DNA of 64,000 nt from Cordilura impudica (taxonomy: Eukaryota; Arthropoda; Insecta; Diptera; Scathophagidae): assembly GCA_963682025.1 (NCBI GenBank), contig OY821519.1:6039668-6103667 (forward strand), read 5' to 3'. Position numbers and translations under genes: made by a program. This document shows, in pieces, positions 48,930-57,779 of this stretch (positions are counted from its first letter, which is position 1; each line of letters starts with the position of its first letter). The notes below the pieces were generated by a model that searched no databases, had not been told where the DNA came from, and worked only from the letters and a program-made list of their open reading frames with translations.

Positions 48930-50065
48930 GCCAAAATTAAAAATCACCAAAAGGGAAAATGGCGAATCCCGAAATCGCTAAAAACAAAAATTGCCAGAAC
49001 CGAAAATCGCGAAACACAAAATCGCAAAAAACTAAAATAGCTAAAATGAAAAATCTCCAAAACCGAAAATCGCGCAAAAAATCGCTATATGAAAAGTTCC
49101 CGAAATCAAAAATTACGGAAAACAAAAAACGCTAAAGCCAAAAATCGATGAAATACAAAAATCGCTAAAATCAAAAATCGCCAAAATAAAAATTGCAAAA
49201 AACAAAAATAGCAAAAAAAAAGCCAAAGTCTAAAAGTGCAAAAACAAAAGTCGCCAAAATCAAAAAAGCTTAAAGCGAAAATCGTGCATAAATAAAAAGT
49301 TGCCAAAATGAAAATTCACGGAAAACAAATAACGCTAAAGACAAAAATCGATAAGATACAAAAATTGCTAAAATCAAAAATCGCCAAAAATAAAAATCGC
49401 CAAAAATCAAAAATATCACTAAAAAAAACAAAAAATGTCAATGTCAAAAATCGTCACTACCTAAAACCGCGAAAACAAGTAATCGCCAAAATTAAAAATC
49501 GCCAAAATCGAAAATGGCGACCCAAAATCGCTAACAACAAAAATTGCTAGAACCGAAAATCGCAAAAAACAAAATCGCAAAAAACAAACAGCGCCAAAAT
49601 GAAAAACCTCCAAAACCGAAAATCGCGCAAAAATCGCTATATGAAAAGTTACCAAAATCAAGAATTACAGAAAACAAAAAACACTAAAGCCAAAAACCGA
49701 TGAAATTCAAAAATCGCTAAAATCAAAAATCGCCAAAATAAAAAATTGCAAAAAACAAAAATAGCAAAAAAAAGCCAAAGTCTAAAAGTGCAAAAAAAAA
49801 GTCGGCAAAATCAAAAATCGCTTAAACCGAAAATCGAGCATAAATAAAAGTTGCCAAAATGAAAATTCACGGAAAACAAAAAACGCTAAAGCCAAAAATC
49901 GATAAAAATACATAAATCGCCAAAATAAAAAATTGCAAAAAACTAAAATCGCCAAATCAAAAATAGCACAAAAAAAATATCAATGTCAAAAATCGCCAGT
50001 ACCTAAAACCGCGAAAACAAGTAATCGCCAAAAATCTACAATATCAAAAATCGTTCAAAATAAAT
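48930..50065. repeat. Satellite of AAAATCGCCA-type units with ~552-bp higher-order period
   Basis: A degenerate 9-12-bp phrase (CCAAAATCAAAAATCGC and variants) fills the region. A larger order is visible: the run from about 48979 (AAATTGCCAGAACCGAAAAT, then CTATATGAAAAGTT, then AAGCCAAAGTCTAAAAGTGC) recurs from about 49531 in the same order with few changes, an offset near 552 bp. Long antisense frames rich in Phe here are repeat artefacts. Confidence 0.7.
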
Positions 50066-50231
50066 AAAATTGTTTTCTATAAAATGTACTCCCAATTTAT
50101 TTATTTCGATTACGATGGGTGTAGCGAAGCGCTTTGGGTTAGTGCTAGTCTTTTATGAAACAGAGTTTCTTCAAAAGAAGGTGAGTAGTGTGTTGAAGAG
50201 AGTTCTGGAAACAAGAGCAGGGAGCAAAAAT

Positions 50232-50760
50232 TTTATACTAATTTTGTATGGCAAAACTAACAGTGACGTCAAAAAAATCAACCCTGTTTTGTTATTCTGT
50301 TGTGGTTTTGATTGGTATGTATGAATGTGTGCTTGAAATAGGTTGGCACTTATATACCTGTAAGTTTTTGAAATAGTGTGTGAGTAATGAGATTCGGCAA
50401 CTGGCCTGGTACGACTTGGCTTGGTTTGGCTTGGCTCGTCTTGGCTTGGCTCGCTTTGGCTTGGCTCGCCTTGCCTTGCCTTGGCTTGGTTTGGCTTGCC
50501 TTGGCTTGACTTGGGGCTTGTCTTGGCTTGGCTTGACTTGGGGCTTGTCTTGGCTCGGTTTGGTTTGGCTTAGCTTGGCTTGGCTCGGCTCGGCTTGCCT
50601 CGGTTTGGCTCGAGTTGGTTAGGATTTGTATACTAATTTTGTATGTGAAAACTAACAACGACGATATAAATGTCACCCCTGTATTGTTGTTCTGTTGTTA
50701 AAAGTTCTGCTGCGGTTTTTCGTTGATATGTATGAATGTGCGTGTTTTGAAAGAGTTGAT
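50232..50760. repeat. (TTGGC)-type minisatellite flanked by ~100-bp direct repeats
   Basis: 50395-50620 is a decayed CTTGGCTTGG array with TCG interruptions. It sits between two related flanks: TATACTAATTTTGTATGGCA ... TGTATGAATGTGTG (50236-50332) and TATACTAATTTTGTATGTGA ... TGTATGAATGTGCG (50629-50742), about 395 bp apart. The unit appears to have duplicated around the array. Confidence 0.65.
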
Positions 50761-50845
50761 ATAATTAAATTGTTTGAATACAAAGACTTGTTTCTAATCA
50801 TACTCAACAAAGTTGATTAGAAATAAAAATCAAAACAACACTATT

Positions 50846-50849
<4 letters not shown>

Positions 50850-50895
<46 letters not shown>
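50850..50895. repeat. (TA)n microsatellite
   Basis: About 23 uninterrupted TA units just left of the integrase stop. Confidence 0.8.
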
Positions 50896-50897
<2 letters not shown>

Positions 50898-50980
50898 ATT
50901 TATTAATTTGTTTGAGAATTTTATAATATAATAAAAATAAAAAAATAGTAAAAAAATAAAAACACATACTGAAGTATATA

Positions 50981-51907
50981 TTATTGAAGTTGATCTTTAT
51001 TAATCCAAGAATTATGTTGATTGGAAAATCCCAACCATTTAACATACGCCTGTTGTCCCTTAGTTTTAATAACATTTTCAATCAAGTATGTATTTGGAAA
51101 ATGTGTCTTCAATAGTTCATGTTCATAGAATCCACCAACAACCGGATTCTTTTGATAGTCTTCCAATAAATAAGTAATGGGGTTTGTGTTCTGTAAAGTA
51201 CGTATTTTAAAAATTTCAGTTGTCCAGTTTGGAGTATATCCTTTTGAAAAAATATGTTTATATTTGCTAATTCGAACGTGATCTCCAACTTTTAGTTTAC
51301 CAAATTTATATATTTTGGGATGATTATAGGCTTGTTTTAGTATAGAACTTTCATTTTCTGTGTTAACAGACTTTGGCGTCATTCCAATTGTTCTATGCTT
51401 TTTATTATTATATTGATTAATTAAATTCTTGCATATATGTATCCATTGATAATTTCCTTGTAGACTAAACTTTTTCCACATCATTCCTTTTAGAGTTCTA
51501 TTAAATCGTTCTACAATAGACGCTTTCATGATACTATATGTAGAATAGTGGTTGATATTATGTTTTTTCATCAGGTTTTGAAATATTTTATTATAGAACT
51601 CTTTACCATTATCTGTTTGCAAGTTTTTTGGAATTCTCTTTAATGAAAAAATAGATTTCATAGCATTGGTAATATCTTCACTACCTTTAGATTTTACGGG
51701 AACAGCCCAAGCAAACTTTGAAAATGTATCTATAACTGTTAAAATAAATCTATAGCCTTTGTTATATTTTGAGTAAACACCCATTTCAACAAGATCTGCT
51801 TGCCAAAGATCATCAATTCCCTTGATCACCACTCGACGTCGAATGAAATTTCTACGTGCTTGCTTATGAAGCTCCTGAACCACTTCTTGTCGTTCCATTT
51901 CTAACAT
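50981..51907 (-). CDS. Polinton retroviral-type integrase with C-terminal chromodomain
   Basis: A 308-aa RVE-superfamily integrase that would join element ends to host DNA. Catalytic triad: D38 in WQADLVEM, D99 in LQTDNGKEF, and E133 in KASIVERFNRTLK (33 residues between D99 and E133, close to the usual D,D35E). Residues about 212-262 form an SH3-like C-terminal domain, and 274-308 (YLIENVIKTKGQQAYVKWLG then SWI) resemble a chromodomain, as in many Polinton integrases. The usual N-terminal HHCC zinc finger is short or absent before the RRNFIRRRV segment, so the start may lie upstream or the protein may be truncated. It is the leftmost gene of the cluster and is intact in its catalytic motifs. 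Confidence 0.93.
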   Translation of the reverse strand: MLEMERQEVVQELHKQARRNFIRRRVVIKGIDDLWQADLVEMGVYSKYNKGYRFILTVIDTFSKFAWAVPVKSKGSEDITNAMKSIFSLKRIPKNLQTDNGKEFYNKIFQNLMKKHNINHYSTYSIMKASIVERFNRTLKGMMWKKFSLQGNYQWIHICKNLINQYNNKKHRTIGMTPKSVNTENESSILKQAYNHPKIYKFGKLKVGDHVRISKYKHIFSKGYTPNWTTEIFKIRTLQNTNPITYLLEDYQKNPVVGGFYEHELLKTHFPNTYLIENVIKTKGQQAYVKWLGFSNQHNSWINKDQLQ

Positions 51908-51965
51908 CTATCTTAGATTACATCAATTTAAATGCTGTTGATATAGGTTTTAAATTAAAAACGAT

Positions 51966-52421
51966 TTATATTTCTATTTTTAAATGCTTTGTAATGAGCT
52001 TAAGACGTTCTTCAACTGAATCAATTTTATAATTAAATAATGATCTCATTTCTTTTAGTGATTGATCGAGATTATTTTGTAAGATACTTTGATCATGTAT
52101 TAGTTTACTTAAACTTGTTTCTAAATTTACAAATTTTTCTGTACACAACACGTTTTGTTGTTGTATTATTTCGTTAAAACGATTCTCCGTTTCCTTAATT
52201 CTCCCCATACACATTGCATCCAGTTGTTTCTTTATTTCATTAAAATAACTTTTCATATAAATTTTGTTTACAGCATCATTTTCCAATACAGGATTAGCAA
52301 TATTTTTTATTCTCCGCAAGTTAAAGTTGAAATTACGATCACTATCCAAATGAATCTTGAAATGCGGATTTTGATATCTTGCAGATTGTTCAATATAATG
52401 TCCAAACTTATCGATAGGCAT
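51966..52421 (-). CDS. Coiled-coil protein with fibre-like DAVNK motif
   Basis: 151 aa. Residues 36-57 read RRIKNIANPVLENDAVNKIY, a pattern (R.I.N...P....DAVNK.Y) recurring in trimeric phage tail-fibre collar repeats and in some Polinton proteins. The rest (about 60-151) is heptad-rich and predicted coiled coil (ETENRFNEII, LETSLSKLI, VEERLKLI). An inferred role is a trimeric stalk or fibre on the virion, or an oligomerising structural protein. It lies 58 bp from the integrase start and 37 bp from the next gene, all on the minus strand. Confidence 0.6.
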   Translation of the reverse strand: MPIDKFGHYIEQSARYQNPHFKIHLDSDRNFNFNLRRIKNIANPVLENDAVNKIYMKSYFNEIKKQLDAMCMGRIKETENRFNEIIQQQNVLCTEKFVNLETSLSKLIHDQSILQNNLDQSLKEMRSLFNYKIDSVEERLKLITKHLKIEI

Positions 52422-52458
52422 TTTATGAATATTAATTGTTAAATATTTTTAAGTCTAT

Positions 52459-53475
52459 TTATATAATAATCTTTGCTTCTCTCAATTCCTCAATAATTGA
52501 CACAATTTCATTATTATGATTTGAGTGACCAGCTGTTGTGGATGAAATCAATAGACGCAATCTATCAACCAATTCGTTAGGATCATCCCAATAAACATAA
52601 TTGGTCTTTTTTCTATTCAACTTCATTAAACCTTTTCCCTTATGAATTGTCTGTTGTTTAAATAGGTTTTTAATAATCGTTGTATATTTAGTTGAACGAT
52701 TTCCTTTAATTTGACCATTTATGCTATTATTTCGCTTATAAACATTAGTCATCTCCAATATTTGTTTATAATTATTTAAATCTGTTTTATTATAACTGAT
52801 TGGTTTTTTATAGACTAACAATTCATATAAACCTGATGTGAAGGGCCATTTTGAATTACCTACAGTAATATTGGTTGAATTGAAAGTAATGGGTTCATTA
52901 CCCAGTCTCCATATTTGATTTTTTTTATCTTTACGAGGCCCATAGGTTTTATCATATATATTTAAATGAACTTTTGATAAATCATATTGAATACTTTGAT
53001 CAGGTTGTATTGCAATGGTGTTATCATCATCATCATCATCATTATCAACAATATTATCATTATTATCAACATTATCATCATCATAGTCATCAACATTATT
53101 TTCACCATCAAATGATTTAAACGTGTTTGAACTTTTTTCGATTTTCTTGTTATCAAAGCTTGGAGAAAACGTATTATAATCAAGCTTACTCTTTTTATAT
53201 GGGGTACTGAAGACAACTTTATTATTCTCAAGATCATGTTTAAAAGAGTTATCCGGATACTTTTCATGTTTTATAGTATTATTATTATTAGTTGATTGAA
53301 CTATTTCTTTTAATGGTTTTGATATTGGTTTAAATGTTTTTTCTAACATCTCATCATTTGCGATTTCTCCAAGCAAAATATTTTTATATTTCTTTTTCAA
53401 AATATTTCGAGTTTTAATAAGATTATTAACTAGATTTGTATTCATATTTATAGATTGAATGAGAAACAGATTCAA
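52459..53475 (-). CDS. Conserved Polinton-associated protein with acidic linker
   Basis: 338 aa. The N-terminal third is basic/helical. Residues about 130-152 are an Asp/Asn tract encoded by an ATC/ATT repeat on the plus strand. The C-terminal part (about 170-338) has YGPRKDKKNQIWRLGNEPIT, WPFTSGLYELLVYKKP and DDPNELVDRLRLLISST followed by AGHSNHNNE. From memory these blocks recur in hypothetical proteins next to Polinton capsid genes in many arthropods and nematodes, with a PN.LVDRL.LL..S..AGN pattern at the end. The function is not established. A second start at M11 is possible. Confidence 0.65.
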   Translation of the reverse strand: MNLFLIQSINMNTNLVNNLIKTRNILKKKYKNILLGEIANDEMLEKTFKPISKPLKEIVQSTNNNNTIKHEKYPDNSFKHDLENNKVVFSTPYKKSKLDYNTFSPSFDNKKIEKSSNTFKSFDGENNVDDYDDDNVDNNDNIVDNDDDDDDNTIAIQPDQSIQYDLSKVHLNIYDKTYGPRKDKKNQIWRLGNEPITFNSTNITVGNSKWPFTSGLYELLVYKKPISYNKTDLNNYKQILEMTNVYKRNNSINGQIKGNRSTKYTTIIKNLFKQQTIHKGKGLMKLNRKKTNYVYWDDPNELVDRLRLLISSTTAGHSNHNNEIVSIIEELREAKIII

Positions 53476-53573
53476 AAAACAAATCAGTTTAGCAGTTAGC
53501 GGTTTAATAGTTGAGAAGTTATTAGTTTAATAATTAATCTTGTACTGATTTCAAAATATCTGTAATATTTCTT

Positions 53574-54281
53574 TTATAGATTTATATATATATCGAAACC
53601 TTTTCTATATCGACCATTATTCATAGGATCATCTTTGTTAATAACTAGAAAACCATATTTTTCTTTCCAACACTCAGCACATAACTTATAAAATGTTTTT
53701 AAAGTCATATCAGAACCAACATGATCATTGTAAATATGCTTAATATTCATTGTATCCTGTTTAAAAATTATAATCATATTTGCATTATCGCGAATCAAAT
53801 GTTTTGGTATACGTGTATAAGTTTGACATAAATAAAAACTATCAATGTCTTTATGGCGACCCATACAGAAGTAAGAACGTACATGATTTTGTTTCTCACA
53901 AGCTATATCATCGAATATAAATATTGAATTCGGTTTAACTTCGTCTGGGGATAGAACATCATCATTATTGGAAAATGATGAAAAATTTATCTCCTTAATG
54001 GGTTTAATTAGACTTTCTAAGTACTTATATTTCGGTTGTTGTGTTGACTTTGAATATAAGTAGATATTTTTAAATTTCAATCCATGAGGACTTTCAATAA
54101 GACTGATCATCACATTTGTTTTTCCGCAATTTGATGGACCCACAATAAGAGCTCGAATAGAATTCGGTAGTAATGAACTATGACGAATTTTATTTGATGA
54201 ATCGAACTTTGATTCGATATTCTTTACATCAATCCTTTTATGTTGTTTAAAAAAACGCATTCTGAAATCTAATGATAACAT
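53574..54281 (-). CDS. A32-like genome-packaging ATPase (FtsK-HerA type)
   Basis: 235 aa. Walker A is GPSNCGKTN at residues 48-56, and Walker B is NSIFIFDDI at about 117-125 (Asp-Asp). A sensor-like LCQTYTRIPKHLIRDNANMI follows (about 154-173). Length and motifs match the packaging ATPase of Polintons, adenovirus-like and poxvirus A32 relatives, which drives DNA into capsids. The native start may be M8 (MRFFKQHKR). It is divergently transcribed from the PLA2 gene across 76 bp that contain a TATA-like ATATATAA at 54283-54290. Confidence 0.92.
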   Translation of the reverse strand: MLSLDFRMRFFKQHKRIDVKNIESKFDSSNKIRHSSLLPNSIRALIVGPSNCGKTNVMISLIESPHGLKFKNIYLYSKSTQQPKYKYLESLIKPIKEINFSSFSNNDDVLSPDEVKPNSIFIFDDIACEKQNHVRSYFCMGRHKDIDSFYLCQTYTRIPKHLIRDNANMIIIFKQDTMNIKHIYNDHVGSDMTLKTFYKLCAECWKEKYGFLVINKDDPMNNGRYRKGFDIYINL

Positions 54282-54357
54282 AATATATAAACCAGTCTCT
54301 TTTATTTGTTTTCAATCAATTTCATTTCAATCTTTAATCGATAAAGTATCAATAGAT
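54282..54357. promoter_or_regulatory. Divergent promoter interval between ATPase and PLA2 genes
   Basis: The only short divergent interval in the cluster. ATATATAA at 54283-54290 is TATA-like. Both flanking genes are late, virion-related functions, so a shared late promoter is plausible but not shown. Confidence 0.35.
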
Positions 54358-55176
54358 ATGACTATCATTTATAAAAAGTTATTCAGTCGCCATCCATCCT
54401 TCATTGGTAAAGGTTTTCTAAATAAAATAATTAATAAACTTCCCATTGAACTTCATCTACCCGGTTATCAATTTTGCGGACCTGGTACAAAATTAAAGAA
54501 ACGTTTAGCTAGAGGTGATCAAGGAATCAATCCGTTGGATACTGCTTGCAGACAGCACGATATAGCATACTCAAACAATAAAGATTTAGAGAAAAGACAT
54601 ATTGCTGATAGAATTTTAACTGAAAAGGCTTGGCAAAGGGTCAAAGCAAGCGATAGTAGTTTGGGTGAAAAATCAAATGCTTGGTTTGTTGCTACTGCAA
54701 TGAAAGCAAAAACAAAATTCGGTATGGGTAACGTTATTAGTAAAACTAAAAAGTCGTCTCCAGTAAATACCCACAAACTATTTACACATGCATTGAAAAG
54801 TGCAAGAAAGAATATAAAGAAAAGTGAAAACTTGAAAGATGCTATAAAGATTTCACGAAAAGTTGTAAACAATATTTTCAAGGGGAAGAAAAAATCGTTA
54901 ATAAAAACACCTCGAATAATACCGCTACCAAAATCTGGAGGTTTTCTTCCACTTGCCCCTATATTTGCTGTACTGGGTGCACTTGGTGGTTTAGCTGGTG
55001 GTGTATCTGGTATTACAAAAGCAATCAATGCAGTTAAAAATGGGAAGGAACAGCTGACTGAAGCAAAACGACACAATAATACAATGGAAGCCATTGCGAT
55101 GGGAAAAGGCATGTTCTTAAAACCATATAAAAAAGGTTTTGGATTATATTTAAAGCCTTATCAACAAAATTTTTAA
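54358..55176 (+). CDS. Virion protein with phospholipase A2-like domain
   Basis: 272 aa. Calcium-loop motif YQFCGPGT (residues 37-44) and catalytic helix motif ACRQHDIAYS (H67, D68, Y71) are diagnostic of the parvovirus VP1-type/secreted PLA2 fold. Basic linker at about 120-190. A Gly/Ala-rich hydrophobic segment (about 200-222, LAPIFAVLGALGGLAGGVSG) could insert in a membrane. The C-terminus repeats GK(G)(M/F)(F/Y)LKPYKKG. In adintoviruses and parvoviruses such a domain helps particles leave endosomes, so that role is inferred here. It starts the plus-strand pair with the protease and shares a base with its start codon. Confidence 0.88.
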   Translation: MTIIYKKLFSRHPSFIGKGFLNKIINKLPIELHLPGYQFCGPGTKLKKRLARGDQGINPLDTACRQHDIAYSNNKDLEKRHIADRILTEKAWQRVKASDSSLGEKSNAWFVATAMKAKTKFGMGNVISKTKKSSPVNTHKLFTHALKSARKNIKKSENLKDAIKISRKVVNNIFKGKKKSLIKTPRIIPLPKSGGFLPLAPIFAVLGALGGLAGGVSGITKAINAVKNGKEQLTEAKRHNNTMEAIAMGKGMFLKPYKKGFGLYLKPYQQNF

Positions 55177-55529
55177 TGAAGCTACCTAAAAGAGCCCTTT
55201 CTGATGTAGACTTGAGAAAATATGCAAAACATATTCCAAATTTTAGAGGTGTGTTTATGTGCAACACTCTTCCAAGTACACCATTTAAAAAAGAATGTGG
55301 AATAATTAATTTGGATACTTCAAAGGGATCTGGCACACATTGGGTAGCGTACTGGAAAAGCAACAATCAAATTGAATATTTTGATAGCTTTGGTAACTTG
55401 CAACCACCGAAACAATTAATAAAATATTTAGGAAAAAACATTAGTTATAATTATGATAGATATCAAAATTTTAATACAATAAATTGTGGTCATTTATGTT
55501 TGAAATTTTTGTTTTCGAAACTAAACTAA
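55176..55529 (+). CDS. Adenain-like (Ulp1-type) capsid maturation cysteine protease
   Basis: 117 aa. H55 (GTHWVAYW), D70 (YFDSFG), Q97 (RYQNFNTINC) and C104 (NCGHLCLKFL) form the catalytic set and oxyanion Gln of adenovirus-protease/Ulp1-fold enzymes, in the expected order. It is short compared with adenain (about 200 aa) but like other Polinton proteases. Its ATG overlaps the stop of the PLA2 gene by one base (TAATG), an arrangement suited to reinitiation. Downstream AATAAA-like signals lie at 55550-55610. Confidence 0.92.
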   Translation: MKLPKRALSDVDLRKYAKHIPNFRGVFMCNTLPSTPFKKECGIINLDTSKGSGTHWVAYWKSNNQIEYFDSFGNLQPPKQLIKYLGKNISYNYDRYQNFNTINCGHLCLKFLFSKLN

Positions 55530-55645
55530 AAAGAAATTATAATTGTTTTAATAAAATACATCAATTAAAAATTAAAAAGATTTCGTTTTATTTATAAATA
55601 AACATATTTTTTCATTTATTAAAAATTTCAAAAGAAATATTATAA
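55530..55645. terminator. Convergent 3' region with polyadenylation signals
   Basis: Lies between the protease (+) and capsid (-) stops. AATAAAATAC near 55551 (plus strand) and TTTATTTATAAATAAAC near 55586-55602, readable on both strands, could end both transcripts. Confidence 0.4.
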
Positions 55646-56857
55646 TTAAATAATTTTTCTAATTTCACTTGTTAGAGGTGTGTATTCAATTAAGCGATCA
55701 TGAATAACTAAACAGTATGCTGATGTATTATCTGGAATTGGTTTGCTTGCTTCAGTATCAAATTCAATTCGTACATCAATAGGTCCAATTTTAACAGTCT
55801 CATTTTGATGTGAAACATCAACAACAATAAGCGGTGCATAAGACTTGTATTCATCAACATCTAGCAATGGTTCAGGTTCTCGCATGTAAAAGCTTTGTTG
55901 AAATTTTGCATACATATTATATAGAACAGAATACTGACCCATTTCGAAACGATTATTTAAATCATCATATGGATATGACTCTGAGTTCAGATATACTTTT
56001 AAATTAGATATATTGCAATGGTCAAATATATTTTCTTGTTCTTTACTTTTCTCTTTTTGTAAACCAATTATAAGAAATCGTGGTCTTTCGTTTTGTGGAG
56101 AAAGCTTTACATTCCATAAAACCTTTGTACTCTTTGGTAACACAGGATTTACATGACAGTCCCAACTTCTAAACGCAATTGGTATAGAATGTTTGCTGTT
56201 GATTATCTTAAACATTTCCAATTTTGCAAAGTCCGATAGTTGAATGTGCGGCATTTTCCATGTTATATCCAGAATTGTTAATCTCAACTGATCAGCTGCA
56301 TTTGTACAATAATATGATCTCTCATCGGATGTAGAACGTTGAAGGATGAGCTCATGTTTCGAATTTAATAGTATTTTGTTATAGTCTTCAGCAAAACCCA
56401 TCAACATTTTCAGAGGTATACAACAACTAAAATGACTTTTTCCCAAAGTAAAAGTTTCTTTAAGACACCAACCAGCATTTTTTAATGTATCACTTTCAGC
56501 CTTATTCAACGATACAAAATTTTTCATTATAGTTGAAATTCCAAGTTTGCGTGTACGATCAACTTCAAAACCATTAATTTCATAACGAATTTCATCAAAC
56601 AAATATGCAGCAAAATTGTTTTTAAATTTCACATCTGTAGCTGGAACCTCTTTGGTTGCTTCCTTCTTTACTATAAAACCATGAATGTAAATCATACTCT
56701 CACTTGGTAAGACAAATAGATCTTGATTTTGAATTGGTATACGTATCTCATCATTGTTGTTGAATGATTTTAGATATGGAGAGTAACTATGATATTCCCT
56801 TTTTACAATGCTCTCATCATAAATAGGTTTTTGAAGAACATTTAGTATTTCATTCAT
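55646..56857 (-). CDS. Candidate major capsid protein (F54H12.2-like Polinton family)
   Basis: 403 aa. The start (MNEILNVLQKPIYDESIVKR, then YSPYLKSFNNNDEIRIPIQN) and the later FEYDRT/NGFEVDRTRKLG region are, from memory, the pattern of the conserved Polinton capsid protein also annotated as F54H12.2-like in invertebrate genomes. Polinton MCPs adopt a double jelly-roll fold. The length is somewhat short for hexon-like MCPs, so identity as MCP is probable rather than proven. It is next to the minor capsid gene on the same strand and faces the protease, as in Polintons. The frame is uninterrupted. Confidence 0.72.
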   Translation of the reverse strand: MNEILNVLQKPIYDESIVKREYHSYSPYLKSFNNNDEIRIPIQNQDLFVLPSESMIYIHGFIVKKEATKEVPATDVKFKNNFAAYLFDEIRYEINGFEVDRTRKLGISTIMKNFVSLNKAESDTLKNAGWCLKETFTLGKSHFSCCIPLKMLMGFAEDYNKILLNSKHELILQRSTSDERSYYCTNAADQLRLTILDITWKMPHIQLSDFAKLEMFKIINSKHSIPIAFRSWDCHVNPVLPKSTKVLWNVKLSPQNERPRFLIIGLQKEKSKEQENIFDHCNISNLKVYLNSESYPYDDLNNRFEMGQYSVLYNMYAKFQQSFYMREPEPLLDVDEYKSYAPLIVVDVSHQNETVKIGPIDVRIEFDTEASKPIPDNTSAYCLVIHDRLIEYTPLTSEIRKII

Positions 56858-57002
56858 GATTGAAGAATAAATCCTAATGATTTTAAGTATTCTGTATTAG
56901 ATGATGACAACAGTTTTTTATTTTTTATACGTTCTCGAACGTGAGTTGATGAAGGATTGAATGGAAATCCTCTTTGTATTAGGGTTTTATTGTAAATGAT
57001 CA

Positions 57003-57689
57003 TTATTCTGGTTTTAAGTGGAGTCTAAGAGTGATTTTTTCCCCCCTAAAATTTATAAGTTCACCGTCTTGATTTAAGATTCTAATCGTTATGTTGTTTA
57101 TTTGTTGACAGTCGACTGGTAAATAAATAACATTTTGAGGTTTTTCGTTTATTTTATATCCTGGTGGAACATCAAGAGGAAATTCATGAATAGTATGATT
57201 TGAAGTATTATTCATAAATGATCCGGTTGTTAAGTTGCTTTCAATGCGTATTGTGTTAACATTCGTAATATGTGTAGGTAAATCAGATTCAAAATATTCA
57301 GTTGAATTTGCTTCTAACTTTCTTTTGCTAAATCCAAGCAACTTTCCTATACTGTTTGGTTGTGAAAAATCTATACTCATAGATGTAGTTATTTCAGTTT
57401 TAAGTGTGTTATTGTAAGCTTCAATTATTAGGTTAATTGATTCATCAATGTCTCTTAAGCTTGTGTTTAAGAAAAAATCAATATCCTCAAGTTCGTATGA
57501 ACCCACTGGAATAGTAATAATATAATCTCCTATATGAAACAAATTGTTGTAAACATCTACATTGGGTATGGAATTGAATGTTACAAAATCAATAAGTCCA
57601 CAAACATATTTTGTAGGGAGTTCAATTGGGGGAAAATATTCTCCAACCAGAGTTGAAGTGTTTTCGTTTAAAGCGATTGTTATTGACAT
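57003..57689 (-). CDS. Candidate minor capsid (penton, single jelly-roll) protein
   Basis: 228 aa, beta-rich and devoid of long helices. Key blocks: IPVGSYELEDIDFFLN (about 75-90), IGKLLGFSKRKLEANS (about 113-128), HTIHEFPLDVPPGYKINEKP (about 163-182), IYLPVDCQQINNITIRI (about 186-202) and INFRGEKITLRLHL (about 211-224). These are, from memory, the recurrent blocks of the small Polinton protein proposed to be the penton-like minor capsid protein. 145 bp separate it from the major capsid gene, in the same orientation. Confidence 0.72.
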   Translation of the reverse strand: MSITIALNENTSTLVGEYFPPIELPTKYVCGLIDFVTFNSIPNVDVYNNLFHIGDYIITIPVGSYELEDIDFFLNTSLRDIDESINLIIEAYNNTLKTEITTSMSIDFSQPNSIGKLLGFSKRKLEANSTEYFESDLPTHITNVNTIRIESNLTTGSFMNNTSNHTIHEFPLDVPPGYKINEKPQNVIYLPVDCQQINNITIRILNQDGELINFRGEKITLRLHLKPE

Positions 57690-57779
57690 TACAAGTATTC
57701 AGAATAAACTGATGATTGATGTTTATTTTACCTGATTTAAGTGTTAAATAATAATAACCAAAAAACGTTTTTTTTTTTT

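Noticed and set aside
48930..49661. Possible CRISPR array or coding repeats (Phe-rich frames) in the AATCGC region
   Set aside because: Unit length is irregular (9-12 bp), there are no spacers of constant length, and the genome is clearly eukaryotic. It is a satellite.
50350..50676. 108-aa Gln/Ala/Lys/Pro-rich frame (SQAKPRQAPSQAK)
   Set aside because: It is the antisense reading of the TTGGC minisatellite, with no promoter or domain. The repeat explains it fully.
50981..51907. Reading the integrase as an LTR retrotransposon pol gene
   Set aside because: No reverse transcriptase, protease or LTR is nearby. The neighbours are Polinton packaging and capsid genes, and the chromodomain arrangement fits Polinton integrase.
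54519..55112. 197-aa minus-strand frame
   Set aside because: Antisense shadow of the PLA2-domain gene, which has diagnostic catalytic motifs on the plus strand.
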